A stretch of DNA of 64,000 nucleotides, taken from NCBI RefSeq assembly GCF_033100095.1, contig NZ_CP136921.1:2388501-2452500 (forward strand), written 5' to 3'. The first letter of the stretch is position 1; the number at the start of each line of letters is the position of its first letter. Below the pieces are notes generated by a model. The model worked only from the letters and a program-made list of their open reading frames with translations. It searched no databases and was not told the origin of the DNA. A program made the translations under genes and the position numbers. Of the stretch, positions 1 through 8,491 are shown piece after piece. Source of the DNA: Diaphorobacter limosus. Lineage in GTDB: Bacteria; Pseudomonadota; Gammaproteobacteria; Burkholderiales; Burkholderiaceae_C.

Positions 1-455
1 GTGGCGTTCAGCCGCAGCTCCCCACCCTGGCCCAGCGCCATGGCGGCGCCGCCGGCCACGCTGACCAGCATGCCCAGCCACCACAGCGCGGGCGGCAGGC
101 GCCGCGCCAACAGCGTCTGCAGCAGCCCGGCCCAGATGGGGCCACTGCCAATGGCAAGGGCCGTGCCCAGGGCCACGCCGCTTTGCTTGACGCCGGCAAA
201 AAAGCTCAGGTTGTAGACGGCGATGCAGCCGCCGGCCAGGGCCATCTGCGCCCAGGGCCAGGGGCCACTGCGCGCCGGTGCGCGCCAGGCCAGGACGGCA
301 AAAAAGGCGCTGCCAATCACCAGCCGCAGCGCCCCCACCCAGTAGGGCGAGAGCGTGGCCGGCGCCAGGCTTTGCGCCGTGCCGGTCGTGCCCCAGAGCA
401 TGGCGGCCAGCAGCACCAGGGCCATGCCGCGGGCGGAATGTCGTGTGTCGTTCAT
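1..455 (-). CDS. EamA/DMT-family transporter, 3'-truncated by window edge
   Basis: About 151 N-terminal residues of a drug/metabolite transporter (EamA fold) are present and the frame runs off the left edge. The start region shows the family's opening pattern (GMALVLLAAMLWGTTGT), followed by hydrophobic segments with Gly/Ala packing (LRLVIGSAFFAVLAW, ALGTALAIGSGPIWAGLL). The family has ten membrane segments in two EamA repeats and moves small metabolites or amino acids across the inner membrane; the substrate cannot be read here. I chose ATG 455 because GGCAGG lies just upstream; an in-frame ATG at 464 is possible. It lies downstream of, and co-oriented with, the AraC-type regulator, so that regulator may control it. 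Confidence 0.8.
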   Translation of the reverse strand, partial: MNDTRHSARGMALVLLAAMLWGTTGTAQSLAPATLSPYWVGALRLVIGSAFFAVLAWRAPARSGPWPWAQMALAGGCIAVYNLSFFAGVKQSGVALGTALAIGSGPIWAGLLQTLLARRLPPALWWLGMLVSVAGGAAMALGQGGELRLNA

Positions 456-537
456 GCCTGCCATGCTGCGCCCGGATTGGCGGGCAACTATCGAGCAACG
501 CGCGTAGTGCGGGCCGCCTGGGCGGCGGAAGATCCAA

Positions 538-590
538 GCAAAATACGGCCTTTGCATCCGCCAATCAAGCGCTAACAGCTATATATTAAA
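538..590 (-). repeat. Dispersed ~50-bp repeat, family A
   Basis: Read on the minus strand it gives ATATAGCTGTTAGCGCTTG, then GCGGATGCAAAGGCCGTATTTT, the pattern also seen near 2.6, 14.05, 21.5, 25.95, 30.97, 35.43, 37.1, 41.7 and 43.9 kb. It supplies the TAA stop of the AraC gene and separates it from the exporter gene. Confidence 0.75.
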
Positions 591-1266
591 TAGCGTCACC
601 GCGCCGCAGCACCCGCGCCCCCAGGCCGCGCTCGCGCCGCAGCGCGTAGGCCAGGGCGCTGGCGCTGGCGTAGCCGGTGCGCAGGGCCGTGGCTTCGAGC
701 GACTGGCCGCGGGCCAGGGCGCGCTCGGCCACATCCAGCCGGCGCGCGCGCAGCCATTGCTGGGGCGTGTGGCCGGTCAGCTCCAGCAGGCGCACGTGAA
801 AGCGTTGTGGGCTCAGCAGGAACAGCGCCGCCATGCGCGCCGTCGGCCAGTCCTGGTGCAGCGCGCCCTCCACGGCGGCGCGCAGCAGGTCCAGATCCAG
901 CCCCCGGCGCGCCAGCACGCGCGGCGCCTGCAGCAGCAGGGCCAGATGGGCCGCCGCGTCCGCCGGCGGCGCGCCGCGCGCCTGCGGCGGCACGGCAAAG
1001 CGGCGCACCCGGTCCACCTCGGCCGCGGGCGGCGCGTCTATCACCAGGATGGATGCGCCGGCGCCGGCCAGAAAGCCATGCCGCGTGCCCGCCGGCACCA
1101 CCACGCCGCAGGCCGCATCGACAAAGGCTGCGCGGCCGGCCAGCTCCAGCTCCATGCGGCCCTGCAGCGCGTACAGCACCTGGGCATGGGCGTGGTCGTG
1201 CGCCTGGTGCTCGCCGGCGTAGCGGCGCACCGAGGCGACGGGGCGATCGAGCGCGGCGCGGTTCAT
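586..1266 (-). CDS. AraC-family transcriptional regulator with cupin sensor domain
   Basis: A 226-aa DNA-binding regulator. Residues about 15-95 form a cupin-like sensor ([12 protein letters not shown], then [13 protein letters not shown]), and the C-terminal ~100 residues carry the two helix-turn-helices of the AraC family ([23 protein letters not shown], then [11 protein letters not shown] and the degenerate second HTH). An ATG at 1320 would overlap the divergent MFS gene, so I take the internal ATG at 1266, leaving a 42-bp divergent promoter region. Cupin-AraC proteins typically sense a small ligand and control an adjacent exporter; the flanking EamA and MFS genes are both candidate targets. 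The ligand is unknown. Confidence 0.88.
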   Translation of the reverse strand: MNRAALDRPVASVRRYAGEHQAHDHAHAQVLYALQGRMELELAGRAAFVDAACGVVVPAGTRHGFLAGAGASILVIDAPPAAEVDRVRRFAVPPQARGAPPADAAAHLALLLQAPRVLARRGLDLDLLRAAVEGALHQDWPTARMAALFLLSPQRFHVRLLELTGHTPQQWLRARRLDVAERALARGQSLEATALRTGYASASALAYALRRERGLGARVLRRGDAI

Positions 1267-1308
1267 GGGCGCGATGGTAGCCGCGCGCGGGCCGGATAAT
1301 CGCGCGCC

Positions 1309-2640
1309 ATGTCGTCCCATTCCGCTCCCGCCGCGCGCCGCTCCTGGCGCCAGGCCTGGCTCGTTTATCTGGAGCCCGCCAGCCTGCGCATGCTGGCGCT
1401 GGGCTTTTCCGCCGGGCTGCCGCTCTTGCTGGTGCTGGGCACCCTGTCCTTCAGGCTGCGCGAGGCGGGCGTGGACCGCACCACCATCGGCTACCTGAGC
1501 TGGGTGGGCCTGGCCTACGCCTTCAAGTGGGTCTGGTCGCCGCTGGTGGACCGGCTGCCGCTGCCGCTGCTCACGCGCCGCCTGGGGCGCAGACGCGGCT
1601 GGCTGCTGCTGGCGCAGGGCCTGGTGATGGCCGGCCTGGTGGGCATGGCGCTGACCGACCCGCGCGCCGAGCTGGCGCCCCTGGTCTGGTGCGCGCTGCT
1701 GGTGGCCTTTGGCTCGGCCACGCAGGACATCGCGCTGGACGCCTTCCGCATCGAATCGGCCGACGCCGAGCGCCAGGCCGCCCTGGCCGCCACCTACCAG
1801 ACCGGCTACCGCCTGGCGATGATCTGGGCCGGCGCCGGCGTGCTGTGGATCGCCGCACGCGCCGAGATTCCCGGTCTGGTCGGCTACCAGGCCGGCGCCT
1901 GGGCCGCGGCCTATCTGGTGATGGCGGCCTCCATGCTGGTCGGCACCGTGACGGTGCTGCTCTCGCCCGAGCCCGCGCCGCGCCCGCTGCCCCCGGCCAA
2001 GGGCCTGGGCGACTGGCTGCGCGGCGCAGTGGTGGAGCCGTTTGCCGACTTCATCAAACGCTACCGCTGGCAGGCGGCGCTGATCCTGGCGCTGATTGCC
2101 GTGTACCGCATCAGCGACGTGGTCATGGGCATCATGGCCAACCCCTTCTATGTCGATATGGGCTACAGCAAGGACGAGGTGGCCGCCGTCACCAAGGTCT
2201 TCGGCGTGGTCATGACGCTGGCCGGCGCCTTCGTCGGCGGCGTGCTGTCGATGCGCCTGGGCGTGATGCGCGTGCTGATGCTGGGCGCCGTGCTCTCGGC
2301 GCTATCGAACCTGCTGTTCGCCTGGCTGGGCCAGCGCGGGCATGACGTGACCGGCCTGGTGCTGGTGGTTTCGGCCGACAACCTGGCCGGCGGCATCGCC
2401 TCGGCGGCCTTCATCGCCTACCTGTCGGGCCTGACCAACGTGCAGTACTCGGCCACGCAGTACGCGCTGTTCAGCTCCATGATGCTGCTGCTGCCCAAAT
2501 GGCTGGCGGGCTTCTCGGGCCAGTTTGTCGATGCGCATGGCTACAGCGCGTTCTTTACCGGCACGGCGCTGCTGGGGCTGCCGGTGTTGCTGCTGGTGTG
2601 GTTTGCATCAAGAGCCAAAAAGGCCTCTGGCACTCTATAG
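1309..2640 (+). CDS. ampG: AmpG-family muropeptide permease (MFS)
   Basis: A 443-aa major facilitator with about 12 membrane segments. AmpG imports GlcNAc-1,6-anhydro-MurNAc peptides from the periplasm for cell-wall recycling, feeding AmpD/NagZ and, where present, AmpC induction. Family signatures include [15 protein letters not shown] at residues 32-46, the [20 protein letters not shown] stretch, DRLPLPLL, and [15 protein letters not shown]. Length fits short AmpG proteins. The gene diverges from the araC-type gene. The last eight residues (KKASGTL plus neighbours) are encoded by a copy of repeat family A, which also supplies the stop codon, so the native C-terminus has probably been replaced. 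Identification as AmpG is firm at family level. Confidence 0.88.
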   Translation: MSSHSAPAARRSWRQAWLVYLEPASLRMLALGFSAGLPLLLVLGTLSFRLREAGVDRTTIGYLSWVGLAYAFKWVWSPLVDRLPLPLLTRRLGRRRGWLLLAQGLVMAGLVGMALTDPRAELAPLVWCALLVAFGSATQDIALDAFRIESADAERQAALAATYQTGYRLAMIWAGAGVLWIAARAEIPGLVGYQAGAWAAAYLVMAASMLVGTVTVLLSPEPAPRPLPPAKGLGDWLRGAVVEPFADFIKRYRWQAALILALIAVYRISDVVMGIMANPFYVDMGYSKDEVAAVTKVFGVVMTLAGAFVGGVLSMRLGVMRVLMLGAVLSALSNLLFAWLGQRGHDVTGLVLVVSADNLAGGIASAAFIAYLSGLTNVQYSATQYALFSSMMLLLPKWLAGFSGQFVDAHGYSAFFTGTALLGLPVLLLVWFASRAKKASGTL

Positions 2641-2664
2641 ATAAGCGTTGATAGCTATCAATTT
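2613..2664 (-). repeat. Dispersed repeat family A, overlapping the ampG 3' end
   Basis: On the minus strand it reads TTGATAGCTATCAACGCTTA, a short spacer, then CCAGAGGCCTTTTTGGC. It overlaps the last codons and TAG stop of the upstream permease gene. Confidence 0.75.
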
Positions 2665-2689
2665 TCTTGATTGAAAACAGACCTCGGCC

Positions 2690-2738
2690 GCCCTCCTCTT
2701 ACCCCCTCCTCCTCTGGGGGAGGGTTGGGGTGGGGGCC
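2690..2738. repeat. CCCTCTCC-type repeat (family B)
   Basis: CCCCCTCCTCCTCTGGGGGA followed by GGGTTGGGGTGGGGGCC: a short GC-rich dyad of the widespread proteobacterial type whose translations give SPSGRG-like peptides. Further copies lie near 3.35, 36.2, 47.7, 58.8 and 59.0 kb. With the adjacent family A copy it fills the ~135 bp between ampG and the convergent methylase gene. Confidence 0.7.
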
Positions 2739-2776
2739 AGCACCGCGCGTATGCCTATGCCAGCATGTCGCCGGTA

Positions 2777-5700
2777 TCAACGCGCCGCCGTCTGCATGGC
2801 TTGCACGACCTTCACCGTCTTCACACTCACCATGACGACGCGCTGCAAGAGATCGATCACCTTCTCCTTGTGATCGGCAAAACGGTAGGTATAAAACTCC
2901 TCGCGGATGGTCGGATCCTTGGGCTTTTTTTCCTTGTGCTGATCCAGCACCCAGTCCAGGGCCGAGCGGTTGCCCAGCCGGTAGGCCCAGGCTTCGGGCG
3001 GCACGCCGCGCAGCGTGGTTTCGCTGTCGAGCAGGATGCTGCCTGCCGCCGGATCGGACTTGAGCAGCGGCTTTGGCGCCAGGCCCGCAGCGCGCGCCTT
3101 CACGTCGGGTTCATCATGGCGCGTGAGCTCGAAGGGCTGCACCGACTCGTAGTCGATGTGCAGCCGCATCAACTCGGCACCCCAATCGGCCCAGCGCCAG
3201 AAGTCGGCGTAGAACGGGATGCGCGGGAATTCGCGCTTGAGGTTTTGTGCGTACTTCTCGCAATAAACAGGATCGTGCAGCACGGCGTAGCAGTAGTGAA
3301 AAATTGCCTCCTTGGTGATCTTGCGCGCCCCGGTTTTGCTCCCTCTCCCACTGGGAGAGGGTTGGGGTGAGGGCTCGCAGCCTTTGTAGTGGGCGATGAA
3401 CTGCTTGAGGCCCCAGTCGGTGATGTTGTCAACGACGTTGTTCTGGGCGTCATGCCGCCGCAGGGGGAGACCGTATGTGTCCCCGACATAGTGCAAGTCA
3501 AACGGTGCACCCCCAGCCAACACACGCAATCCGGACGACATGGACAGGCAAAGCGTCCGGCCCTGGATGAACTCGCGCATGGCGCCAGGTTCATCCACCA
3601 GCACATCGGAGGCATAGATAAGCCGCGTCGTGAATGGGCGGTAAATGTAGGGATAAACACGCTGAGGGTCGAATGGCTCGATGCGACGCTGTTGGGCGCG
3701 CCGCTTCAAGTTCCGCGACCACTTGATGCGCGTGTCGTACTCGTCCGGGCGTCCGACATGCCTATCGTAGAGGCGCAGGAAGAACTGGACTTTCGAGGCG
3801 AGTTCACGCTTGGTGTTTCCAACGACCCACTCATCGCGATTCGTCGAAACACCCAACGAAAACAGCTTGAAGATCGCCCGCTCCTTCGCCCCCGTCTTCG
3901 CCGCCTTGGTCTCCTTGCTGGCCAGCGGGATCAGGCTGTCGAAATCGTTGTGCGTCAGATTCAGCCAGTTTCCGCTCTTGTCGGGCGAGACCTCATCGAA
4001 GGCCAGGGCGCGCAAGGGCTGGCTGGCGAGGAAGGCAAGCTTTTCCTCGGCGGTTTCCAGCTCGGGGCGACGCGCGTAGTACACGCGGGCGGGCCTTTTG
4101 TCTTTTGTGGCCTGCTGGCGCTTGACGAGGAAGCTGATGGCCACGCCAGTCTGGATGCCAAAGACGTTGTGTCTCGTGCCGCTCAACTTGGGGTTGGCAC
4201 GCACGTCGCCGCCCAAATCGACCACGTAGATGTCGCTGAACTCCTGCGCCACGGTCTTGCGAAAGCCGTCGAAGGTGCGGGCATCGAGAAAGCTGCGGTT
4301 GGTGACGAAGGCCAGGATGCCGTTGGCATCGAGCCGGTCGCTGGCCCAGCGGAAGAAGCGTGCGTACATGTCGTACAGCTTGGTCTTCTGCGCCGTGCTC
4401 TCGGCGATGTAGGTTTGCTTGATGCGGGCGTCGATGTGCGGATATTCGCGATTCTTGTTGTTATCGTTCTCGCTTTGCTGGTTGGCGTTGTACGGCGGGT
4501 TGCCGATGACGACGCTGATGCGCCGGCTGTTCTGGCGCCGGATGCGTTCGACGTTCTCCTCGCTCACGCTGCCAAAGAGCTCGCCGGTGGTGCCGCGCGC
4601 GGCGGTGTGCAGGCCCACGTTGTCCAGCGTGTCCACGAAACACAGGTTGGGAAACTCGGCGTAGCTGCCCGTAATGGCGGCGTAAGTCGCTTCGATGTTC
4701 AGATTCGCCACGTAGTACGGCAGGATGGCGACCTCGTTGGCGTGCAGCTCGTGCTGGTACTTGTGCGCCAGCTTTTTTGGCTGGCCACGAAAGTGCTCCA
4801 GCAGCTCGCAGATGTAGGTGCCGGTGCCAGTGGCCGGGTCGAGGATGTCCACGTCCTTGTCGATCAGGTTCTTGCCGAAATGCTGCTCGCACAGCCAGTC
4901 GGCGCCGTCGATCATGAAGCGCACGATTTCATTGGGCGTGTAGACCACGCCCAGCCGGTCGGCGGCCTTGGTGTTGTAGACCTTGTAAAAGTTCTCGTAG
5001 ATCACCTTCAGGAAGGCCTGCTTCTCGCCATGGCTGCCGATCTGAGCGGCAGCGGCGCGGATGGCGGCGTAGTAGGCATCCAGGCCCTTCAAGGTGTTTT
5101 TCTTGAGCGCGCCGGTGAAGAACTCGGCTTCCAGCGCGTAGAGCTCGCTTGCGACGTTGTTCTGGTGGTGGAAGTCGCTGTCGTCGAACACCTTGGCAAA
5201 AATTTCCTCGGTCAGGATGTGCTGGATCAGCATCTCGCGCACGTCGGCGTCGGAAAGCAGCGGGTTGATGGCCTCTTGGGCATGGGCCAGGAATTTGTCT
5301 TCGGCGGCGCGAAAGCTCTTGTTGCTCCGGTGCGCGCCGTCGATCATCTGGCGCAGCGAGTCCAGCACGGCTGGCAGGTCGCTCTTGAACTGCGCGACGG
5401 CGGCGCGAAAGCTGGCGATTTCCGGGCGCTCGTAGCCAAAGAACAGCTTCAGCAGCTTCTCCAGCGCGGCGGTGTCTTCGACCGCGCAGCGCATGACCTC
5501 CTGCCGGTGCTGCCAGAGCACGACGCTGGCATCGTCGCTGAAGACGATGTTGTCCTGCGGGTAGCCGCGCCGGAATTTCTTGGCAATTTCCTCGTCGAGC
5601 TTGTCCTGTGCGTCCTTTGCCTCCCAGTAACCCAACGGCATGCGCAGCTCATGCAGCAATGCGCCGTCGACGCTGATGCTGGTCTTGGTGGCGGTCTTGA

Positions 5701-5857
5701 GCGGATATTCGGCCAGGAAGACCAGGCCTTGCTGCTTCCCCCAGGCCTTGAGCAGATCCTTGAAGGCCTCGCGCACGATGGTTTCGCGCTGGCTACCGCT
5801 GATCTTCTTGATGAGGTCGAGCTGGCTCAGGTAGTCATTGATGAGGAGTTGGCTCAT
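2777..5857 (-). CDS. Type ISP-like restriction-modification enzyme (nuclease + N6-adenine methylase + specificity domain)
   Basis: A 1026-aa single-chain enzyme. N-terminal residues ~40-100 resemble a PD-(D/E)xK nuclease (E50, D64, E79-A-K81). The methylase core has AdoMet motif I D340-PATGTGT and catalytic NPPY at 453-456, diagnostic of N6-adenine methyltransferases. Residues ~500-1026 match the C-terminal specificity region of type ISP enzymes (FVTNRSFLDARTFDGFR; YIYRPFTTRLIY). No SF2 helicase/translocase motifs are present, unlike LlaGI-type ISP enzymes of ~1600 aa, so this is a short form. Residues ~827-841 (SPQPSPSGRG) come from an intergenic-type repeat inserted in frame. It overlaps the upstream 91-aa gene by 4 bp (ATGA), so the two are translationally coupled. 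The likely role is defence against foreign DNA; whether it cuts is inference. Confidence 0.85.
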   Translation of the reverse strand: MSQLLINDYLSQLDLIKKISGSQRETIVREAFKDLLKAWGKQQGLVFLAEYPLKTATKTSISVDGALLHELRMPLGYWEAKDAQDKLDEEIAKKFRRGYPQDNIVFSDDASVVLWQHRQEVMRCAVEDTAALEKLLKLFFGYERPEIASFRAAVAQFKSDLPAVLDSLRQMIDGAHRSNKSFRAAEDKFLAHAQEAINPLLSDADVREMLIQHILTEEIFAKVFDDSDFHHQNNVASELYALEAEFFTGALKKNTLKGLDAYYAAIRAAAAQIGSHGEKQAFLKVIYENFYKVYNTKAADRLGVVYTPNEIVRFMIDGADWLCEQHFGKNLIDKDVDILDPATGTGTYICELLEHFRGQPKKLAHKYQHELHANEVAILPYYVANLNIEATYAAITGSYAEFPNLCFVDTLDNVGLHTAARGTTGELFGSVSEENVERIRRQNSRRISVVIGNPPYNANQQSENDNNKNREYPHIDARIKQTYIAESTAQKTKLYDMYARFFRWASDRLDANGILAFVTNRSFLDARTFDGFRKTVAQEFSDIYVVDLGGDVRANPKLSGTRHNVFGIQTGVAISFLVKRQQATKDKRPARVYYARRPELETAEEKLAFLASQPLRALAFDEVSPDKSGNWLNLTHNDFDSLIPLASKETKAAKTGAKERAIFKLFSLGVSTNRDEWVVGNTKRELASKVQFFLRLYDRHVGRPDEYDTRIKWSRNLKRRAQQRRIEPFDPQRVYPYIYRPFTTRLIYASDVLVDEPGAMREFIQGRTLCLSMSSGLRVLAGGAPFDLHYVGDTYGLPLRRHDAQNNVVDNITDWGLKQFIAHYKGCEPSPQPSPSGRGSKTGARKITKEAIFHYCYAVLHDPVYCEKYAQNLKREFPRIPFYADFWRWADWGAELMRLHIDYESVQPFELTRHDEPDVKARAAGLAPKPLLKSDPAAGSILLDSETTLRGVPPEAWAYRLGNRSALDWVLDQHKEKKPKDPTIREEFYTYRFADHKEKVIDLLQRVVMVSVKTVKVVQAMQTAAR
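3334..3376. repeat. Family B repeat read in frame inside the R-M gene
   Basis: GCTCCCTCTCCCACTGGGAG and the following AGGGTTGGGGTGAGGGC match the family B repeat. Translated on the minus strand in the enzyme's frame, it gives residues ~827-841 without disrupting the reading frame. Confidence 0.8.
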
Positions 5858-6129
5858 GCAAGTTTTCCTTCAGTGCGCCATGCATCCAGATTGAGCAACA
5901 GCAGGGGCGGCTGAATGGCCGTGAAACGCTCCCGCCGAGCGTGGATCATTGCCGACAGGGCGTCGCAGCACGCCAGGATGGGGCGGACGAGCCTGCGCTC
6001 CGGTGCATCGTCGATCGTGAGCCACTTGATGTCATGGAACCGGCTCAATGGGTGAGATGGCATCTCAACCATCGCGTAGCGCAGGTAATACCGTCGGTGC
6101 GGCGGCTCAGTCGTGTCCAGGGGGTTCAT
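5854..6129 (-). CDS. Small protein coupled to the R-M enzyme, function unknown
   Basis: A 91-aa protein encoded directly upstream of the type ISP-like enzyme; its TGA overlaps the enzyme's ATG (ATGA). It is rich in Arg and His (HRRYYLRYAMVEMPSHPLSRFHDIKW) with a short helical tract (ILACCDALSAMIHARRERF) and no membrane segment or recognisable DNA-binding motif. I recognise no family. The tight coupling suggests it acts with the enzyme, for example as a control, chaperone or specificity partner; alternatively it is what remains of a longer upstream gene. It is divergent from the two-component operon. Confidence 0.7.
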   Translation of the reverse strand: MNPLDTTEPPHRRYYLRYAMVEMPSHPLSRFHDIKWLTIDDAPERRLVRPILACCDALSAMIHARRERFTAIQPPLLLLNLDAWRTEGKLA

Positions 6130-6196
6130 GAGCCAAGGGTAGCGCAGAATGCGCGGCGCGCCGACGGCGCCATGGCAGCGTCAAGATCCCAGCACC

Positions 6197-6244
6197 ATAT
6201 TCGCCACCAGCCCTTTATATTCAAACACAAACAGCTATTGAAAA
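6197..6244 (-). repeat. Degenerate family A repeat in a divergent promoter region
   Basis: On the minus strand, CAATAGCTGTTTGTGTTTGA followed by AAAGGGCTGGTGGCGAATAT aligns loosely with family A. It lies between the 91-aa gene and the CpxR-like box. Confidence 0.4.
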
Positions 6245-6248
6245 CATA

Positions 6249-6274
6249 GTAAAAACCGGTTTACCAAACTTTAC
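6249..6274 (+). promoter_or_regulatory. CpxR-type box upstream of the two-component operon
   Basis: TTTAC-CAAAC-TTTAC at 6260-6274 reads on the minus strand as GTAAA-N5-GTAAA, the CpxR consensus. A third GTAAA lies on the plus strand at 6249-6253, and a palindromic AAACCGGTTT sits between. The site is 37 bp before the response-regulator start, as expected for autoregulation. Confidence 0.6.
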
Positions 6275-6310
6275 CCCCGCTTCAACACCACGCGATACCG
6301 AAAGCCGAAG

Positions 6311-7030
6311 ATGCCCGCCATGAACTCCCAACTGCTGATGATCGAAGACGACCACCGCCTGGCGCAGATGGTGGGCGAGTACCTGGGCCAGTCCGGCCTG
6401 CAGGTCACGCACATGGCGGACGGCGCCAGCGGCCTGGCGCGGCTGCAGGGCGGCGAGCCGCCGGATCTGGTGATCCTGGATCTGATGCTGCCCGACATGG
6501 ACGGGCTGGAGGTCTGCCGCCGCCTGCGCGCCCTGCCCGGCCCCGCGGCCCAGGTACCGGTACTGATGCTGACCGCCAAGGGCGACCCCATGGATCGCGT
6601 GATCGGCCTGGAGATTGGCGCCGACGACTATCTGCCCAAGCCCTTTGAGCCGCGCGAGCTGCTGGCGCGCATACGCGCCATCCTGCGCCGGCGCGAGGGC
6701 GGCGGTGCCCAGGCGGCGGCCAACGTGTTGCGCTTTGGCCAGCTGGAGATTGACCGCGACGCGCGCACCGTCAGCGTGGCGGGGGCGCCGGCCGAGCTCA
6801 CGTCCTACCAGTTCGACCTGCTGGTGGCCATGGCCGAGCGCGCCGGCCGCGTGCTCACGCGCGACCAGATCATGGAGGCCGTGCGCGGGCGGGAGCTGGA
6901 GGCTTTTGACCGATCCATCGACGTGCACATGGGCCGCATCCGCGCCGCCATAGAGCAGGACGCGAAGAACCCGCGCCGCATCCTCACGGTGCGCGGCGTG
7001 GGCTATGTGTTCGCCAGGCAGCAAGACTGA
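6311..7030 (+). CDS. OmpR/PhoB-family response regulator (CpxR-like)
   Basis: A 239-aa two-domain regulator. The receiver domain (1-125) has the acidic pocket E12-D13-D14, phospho-acceptor D57 (LVILDLMLPD), a conserved Thr in the MLTAKGD strand, and Lys in YLPKPFEP. The C-terminal winged helix (about 140-235) contains LTSYQFDLLVAMAERAGRVLTRDQIME and VDVHMGRIR-like and RGVGYVF elements. Its TGA overlaps the kinase ATG (TGATG), so the pair is translationally coupled. A GTAAA-N5-GTAAA box in the promoter supports a CpxR-type regulator responding to envelope stress, but overall OmpR-family similarity does not exclude an RstA- or other envelope-sensing type. An in-frame ATG at 6320 is an alternative start. 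Confidence 0.92.
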   Translation: MPAMNSQLLMIEDDHRLAQMVGEYLGQSGLQVTHMADGASGLARLQGGEPPDLVILDLMLPDMDGLEVCRRLRALPGPAAQVPVLMLTAKGDPMDRVIGLEIGADDYLPKPFEPRELLARIRAILRRREGGGAQAAANVLRFGQLEIDRDARTVSVAGAPAELTSYQFDLLVAMAERAGRVLTRDQIMEAVRGRELEAFDRSIDVHMGRIRAAIEQDAKNPRRILTVRGVGYVFARQQD

Positions 7031-8256
7031 TGTCCTGGCTCAGCCCCTTCTCGCGCCGCCTGTACCTGCGCATCTGGCTGGCCGTGGTCGGTGGCGTGCT
7101 GGTGTTTGCCTTTGCCGTGGGCCTGGCCTGGCGCTGGGCGGCCGAGCAGAGCCAACAGCAGCCGCCCACGCGCGAGATCGTGATCACCGATGGCCAGGGC
7201 CGCACCCTGGTCGATGGCACGGGCGTGCGCCAGCGCGGCGACCCCAGCGAGGGCATACGCTACCGCATCGAGGGCGACAACGGCGTGGTCTATGAGATGC
7301 AGATGTCGCCGCGCACGCGTGGCCCGCGCCCTGGCGACCACGGGCCGGCCGCATGGCTGCGCCCGCCGCTGGGCTTTATCTGGATGCTGGCCCTGGTGGG
7401 CATTGCCGTCACCGTGGGCGTATTCCCCATCATCCGCAAGCTGCTGCAGCGCCTGGAGACCTTGCAGCGCAGCGTGCAGCGCTTTGGCGAGGGCGACCTG
7501 TCGGCGCGCGTGGCCGAGCAGGGCCAGGACGAAGTGGCGGCCCTGGCGCGCCAGTTCAACGCCGCGGCGGCGCGCATCCAGACCCTGGTGCAGTCGCACA
7601 AGTCGCTGCTGGCGAATGCCTCGCACGAGCTGCGCTCGCCGCTCACGCGCATCCGCATGGGGCTGGAGCTGATGCAGGGCGGCCAGCCCTCGCCAGCCTT
7701 CAGGGCCGAGATAGAGCGCAACATCACCGAGCTCGATCAACTGGTGGACGAGATTTTGCTGACCAGCCGGCTTGACGCCGGCGCCGCCGACGTGGGCACG
7801 GTGGAGCCCGTCGATCTGGTGGGCCTGGCCGTGGAGGAATGCGTGCGCGTGGACGCCGAGCTACAGGTGGGCGCAGGCGGCGCGGATGACGATGGCGCCG
7901 CCACCATCGAGGTGCCCGGCGTCTCCAAGCTGCTGCGCCGCGCCGTGCGCAACCTGCTGGAGAACGCGCGCCGCTACAGCCAGGGCGAGATCACGCTGCA
8001 CATCACGCGCGATGGCAGCACCGCCGTGCTGCGCGTCTGCGACCTCGGCCCGGGCGTGCCACCCGACCAGCGCGAACGCATCTTCGAGCCCTTCTACCGC
8101 CTGCCCGGCGCCAGCGAGCGCGCCGGCGGCGTGGGCCTGGGCCTGGCCCTGGTGCGCTCCATCGCCGCACGCCATGGCGGCAGCGTGGTCTGTGAGGGGC
8201 GGCCGGATGGCGCTGCGGGTGCATGCTTTGTGCTGCGGCTGCCGACCACCAATTGA
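7030..8256 (+). CDS. Sensor histidine kinase (CpxA-like)
   Basis: A 408-aa inner-membrane kinase. TM1 is at ~11-34, a short (~80 aa) periplasmic loop follows, TM2 is at ~115-135, then a HAMP linker to ~190. The dimerisation/phospho-acceptor helix has H199 in NASHELRSPLTRIR. The ATPase domain shows the N box (RNLLENARRYS), G1 (DLGPGVP), F box (FEPFYR) and G2 (GVGLGLALVRSIA). All catalytic elements look intact. The gene starts inside the regulator's stop codon. The small periplasmic sensor resembles CpxA-type kinases, and no CpxP/Spy-like gene follows in this window. The next gene is a PEP-CTERM protein under its own sigma-54-type promoter, so the operon most likely ends here. Confidence 0.92.
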   Translation: MSWLSPFSRRLYLRIWLAVVGGVLVFAFAVGLAWRWAAEQSQQQPPTREIVITDGQGRTLVDGTGVRQRGDPSEGIRYRIEGDNGVVYEMQMSPRTRGPRPGDHGPAAWLRPPLGFIWMLALVGIAVTVGVFPIIRKLLQRLETLQRSVQRFGEGDLSARVAEQGQDEVAALARQFNAAAARIQTLVQSHKSLLANASHELRSPLTRIRMGLELMQGGQPSPAFRAEIERNITELDQLVDEILLTSRLDAGAADVGTVEPVDLVGLAVEECVRVDAELQVGAGGADDDGAATIEVPGVSKLLRRAVRNLLENARRYSQGEITLHITRDGSTAVLRVCDLGPGVPPDQRERIFEPFYRLPGASERAGGVGLGLALVRSIAARHGGSVVCEGRPDGAAGACFVLRLPTTN

Positions 8257-8359
8257 CCAGCTCGGCCAGTTCAGTAGGTACTCATACCCAACGTCAGCCG
8301 GACAACTCCCTGGCCATCAACATGACGCGGGACAACTGTCATCACAGGCAGATTGCAAA

Positions 8360-8380
8360 CAACTGTCGATTTTTTTTACA
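8360..8380 (+). promoter_or_regulatory. Conserved upstream element of PEP-CTERM promoter 1
   Basis: CAACTGTCGATTTTTTTTAC followed by A lies 63 bp before the -24 box at 8444. The same element (CAACTTGTCGACATTTTTTA plus CA) lies 62 bp before the -24 box of the second PEP-CTERM gene. Further ACAACT copies start at 8302 and 8332. This is a plausible binding site for a bacterial enhancer-binding protein, perhaps PrsR (inference). Confidence 0.6.
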
Positions 8381-8443
8381 CCAACCCCGCCACAGAACTT
8401 ACGACACATCACAACACCATGAATTTATTGGCTTTTTCATGTT

Positions 8444-8459
8444 TGGCACAAATTATGCT
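8444..8459 (+). promoter_or_regulatory. Sigma-54 (-24/-12) promoter of PEP-CTERM gene 1
   Basis: TGGCAC-AAATT-ATGCT has GG and GC at the correct 10-nt spacing, with one departure from the TTGC consensus. It is ~35 bp upstream of the start at 8492. The sequence TGGCACAAA.....TGCTTAT is shared with the promoter at 27911-27927. Confidence 0.7.
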
Positions 8460-8491
8460 TATTGCACTTGGCAACAACCATGGAGAAGATC

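Noticed and set aside
3389..5914. 841-codon open frame antisense to the R-M gene
   Set aside because: It lies wholly opposite the methylase with its AdoMet and NPPY motifs. Its translation is a Val/Leu/Gly/Asp-rich string typical of antisense in GC-rich DNA, with no family signature.
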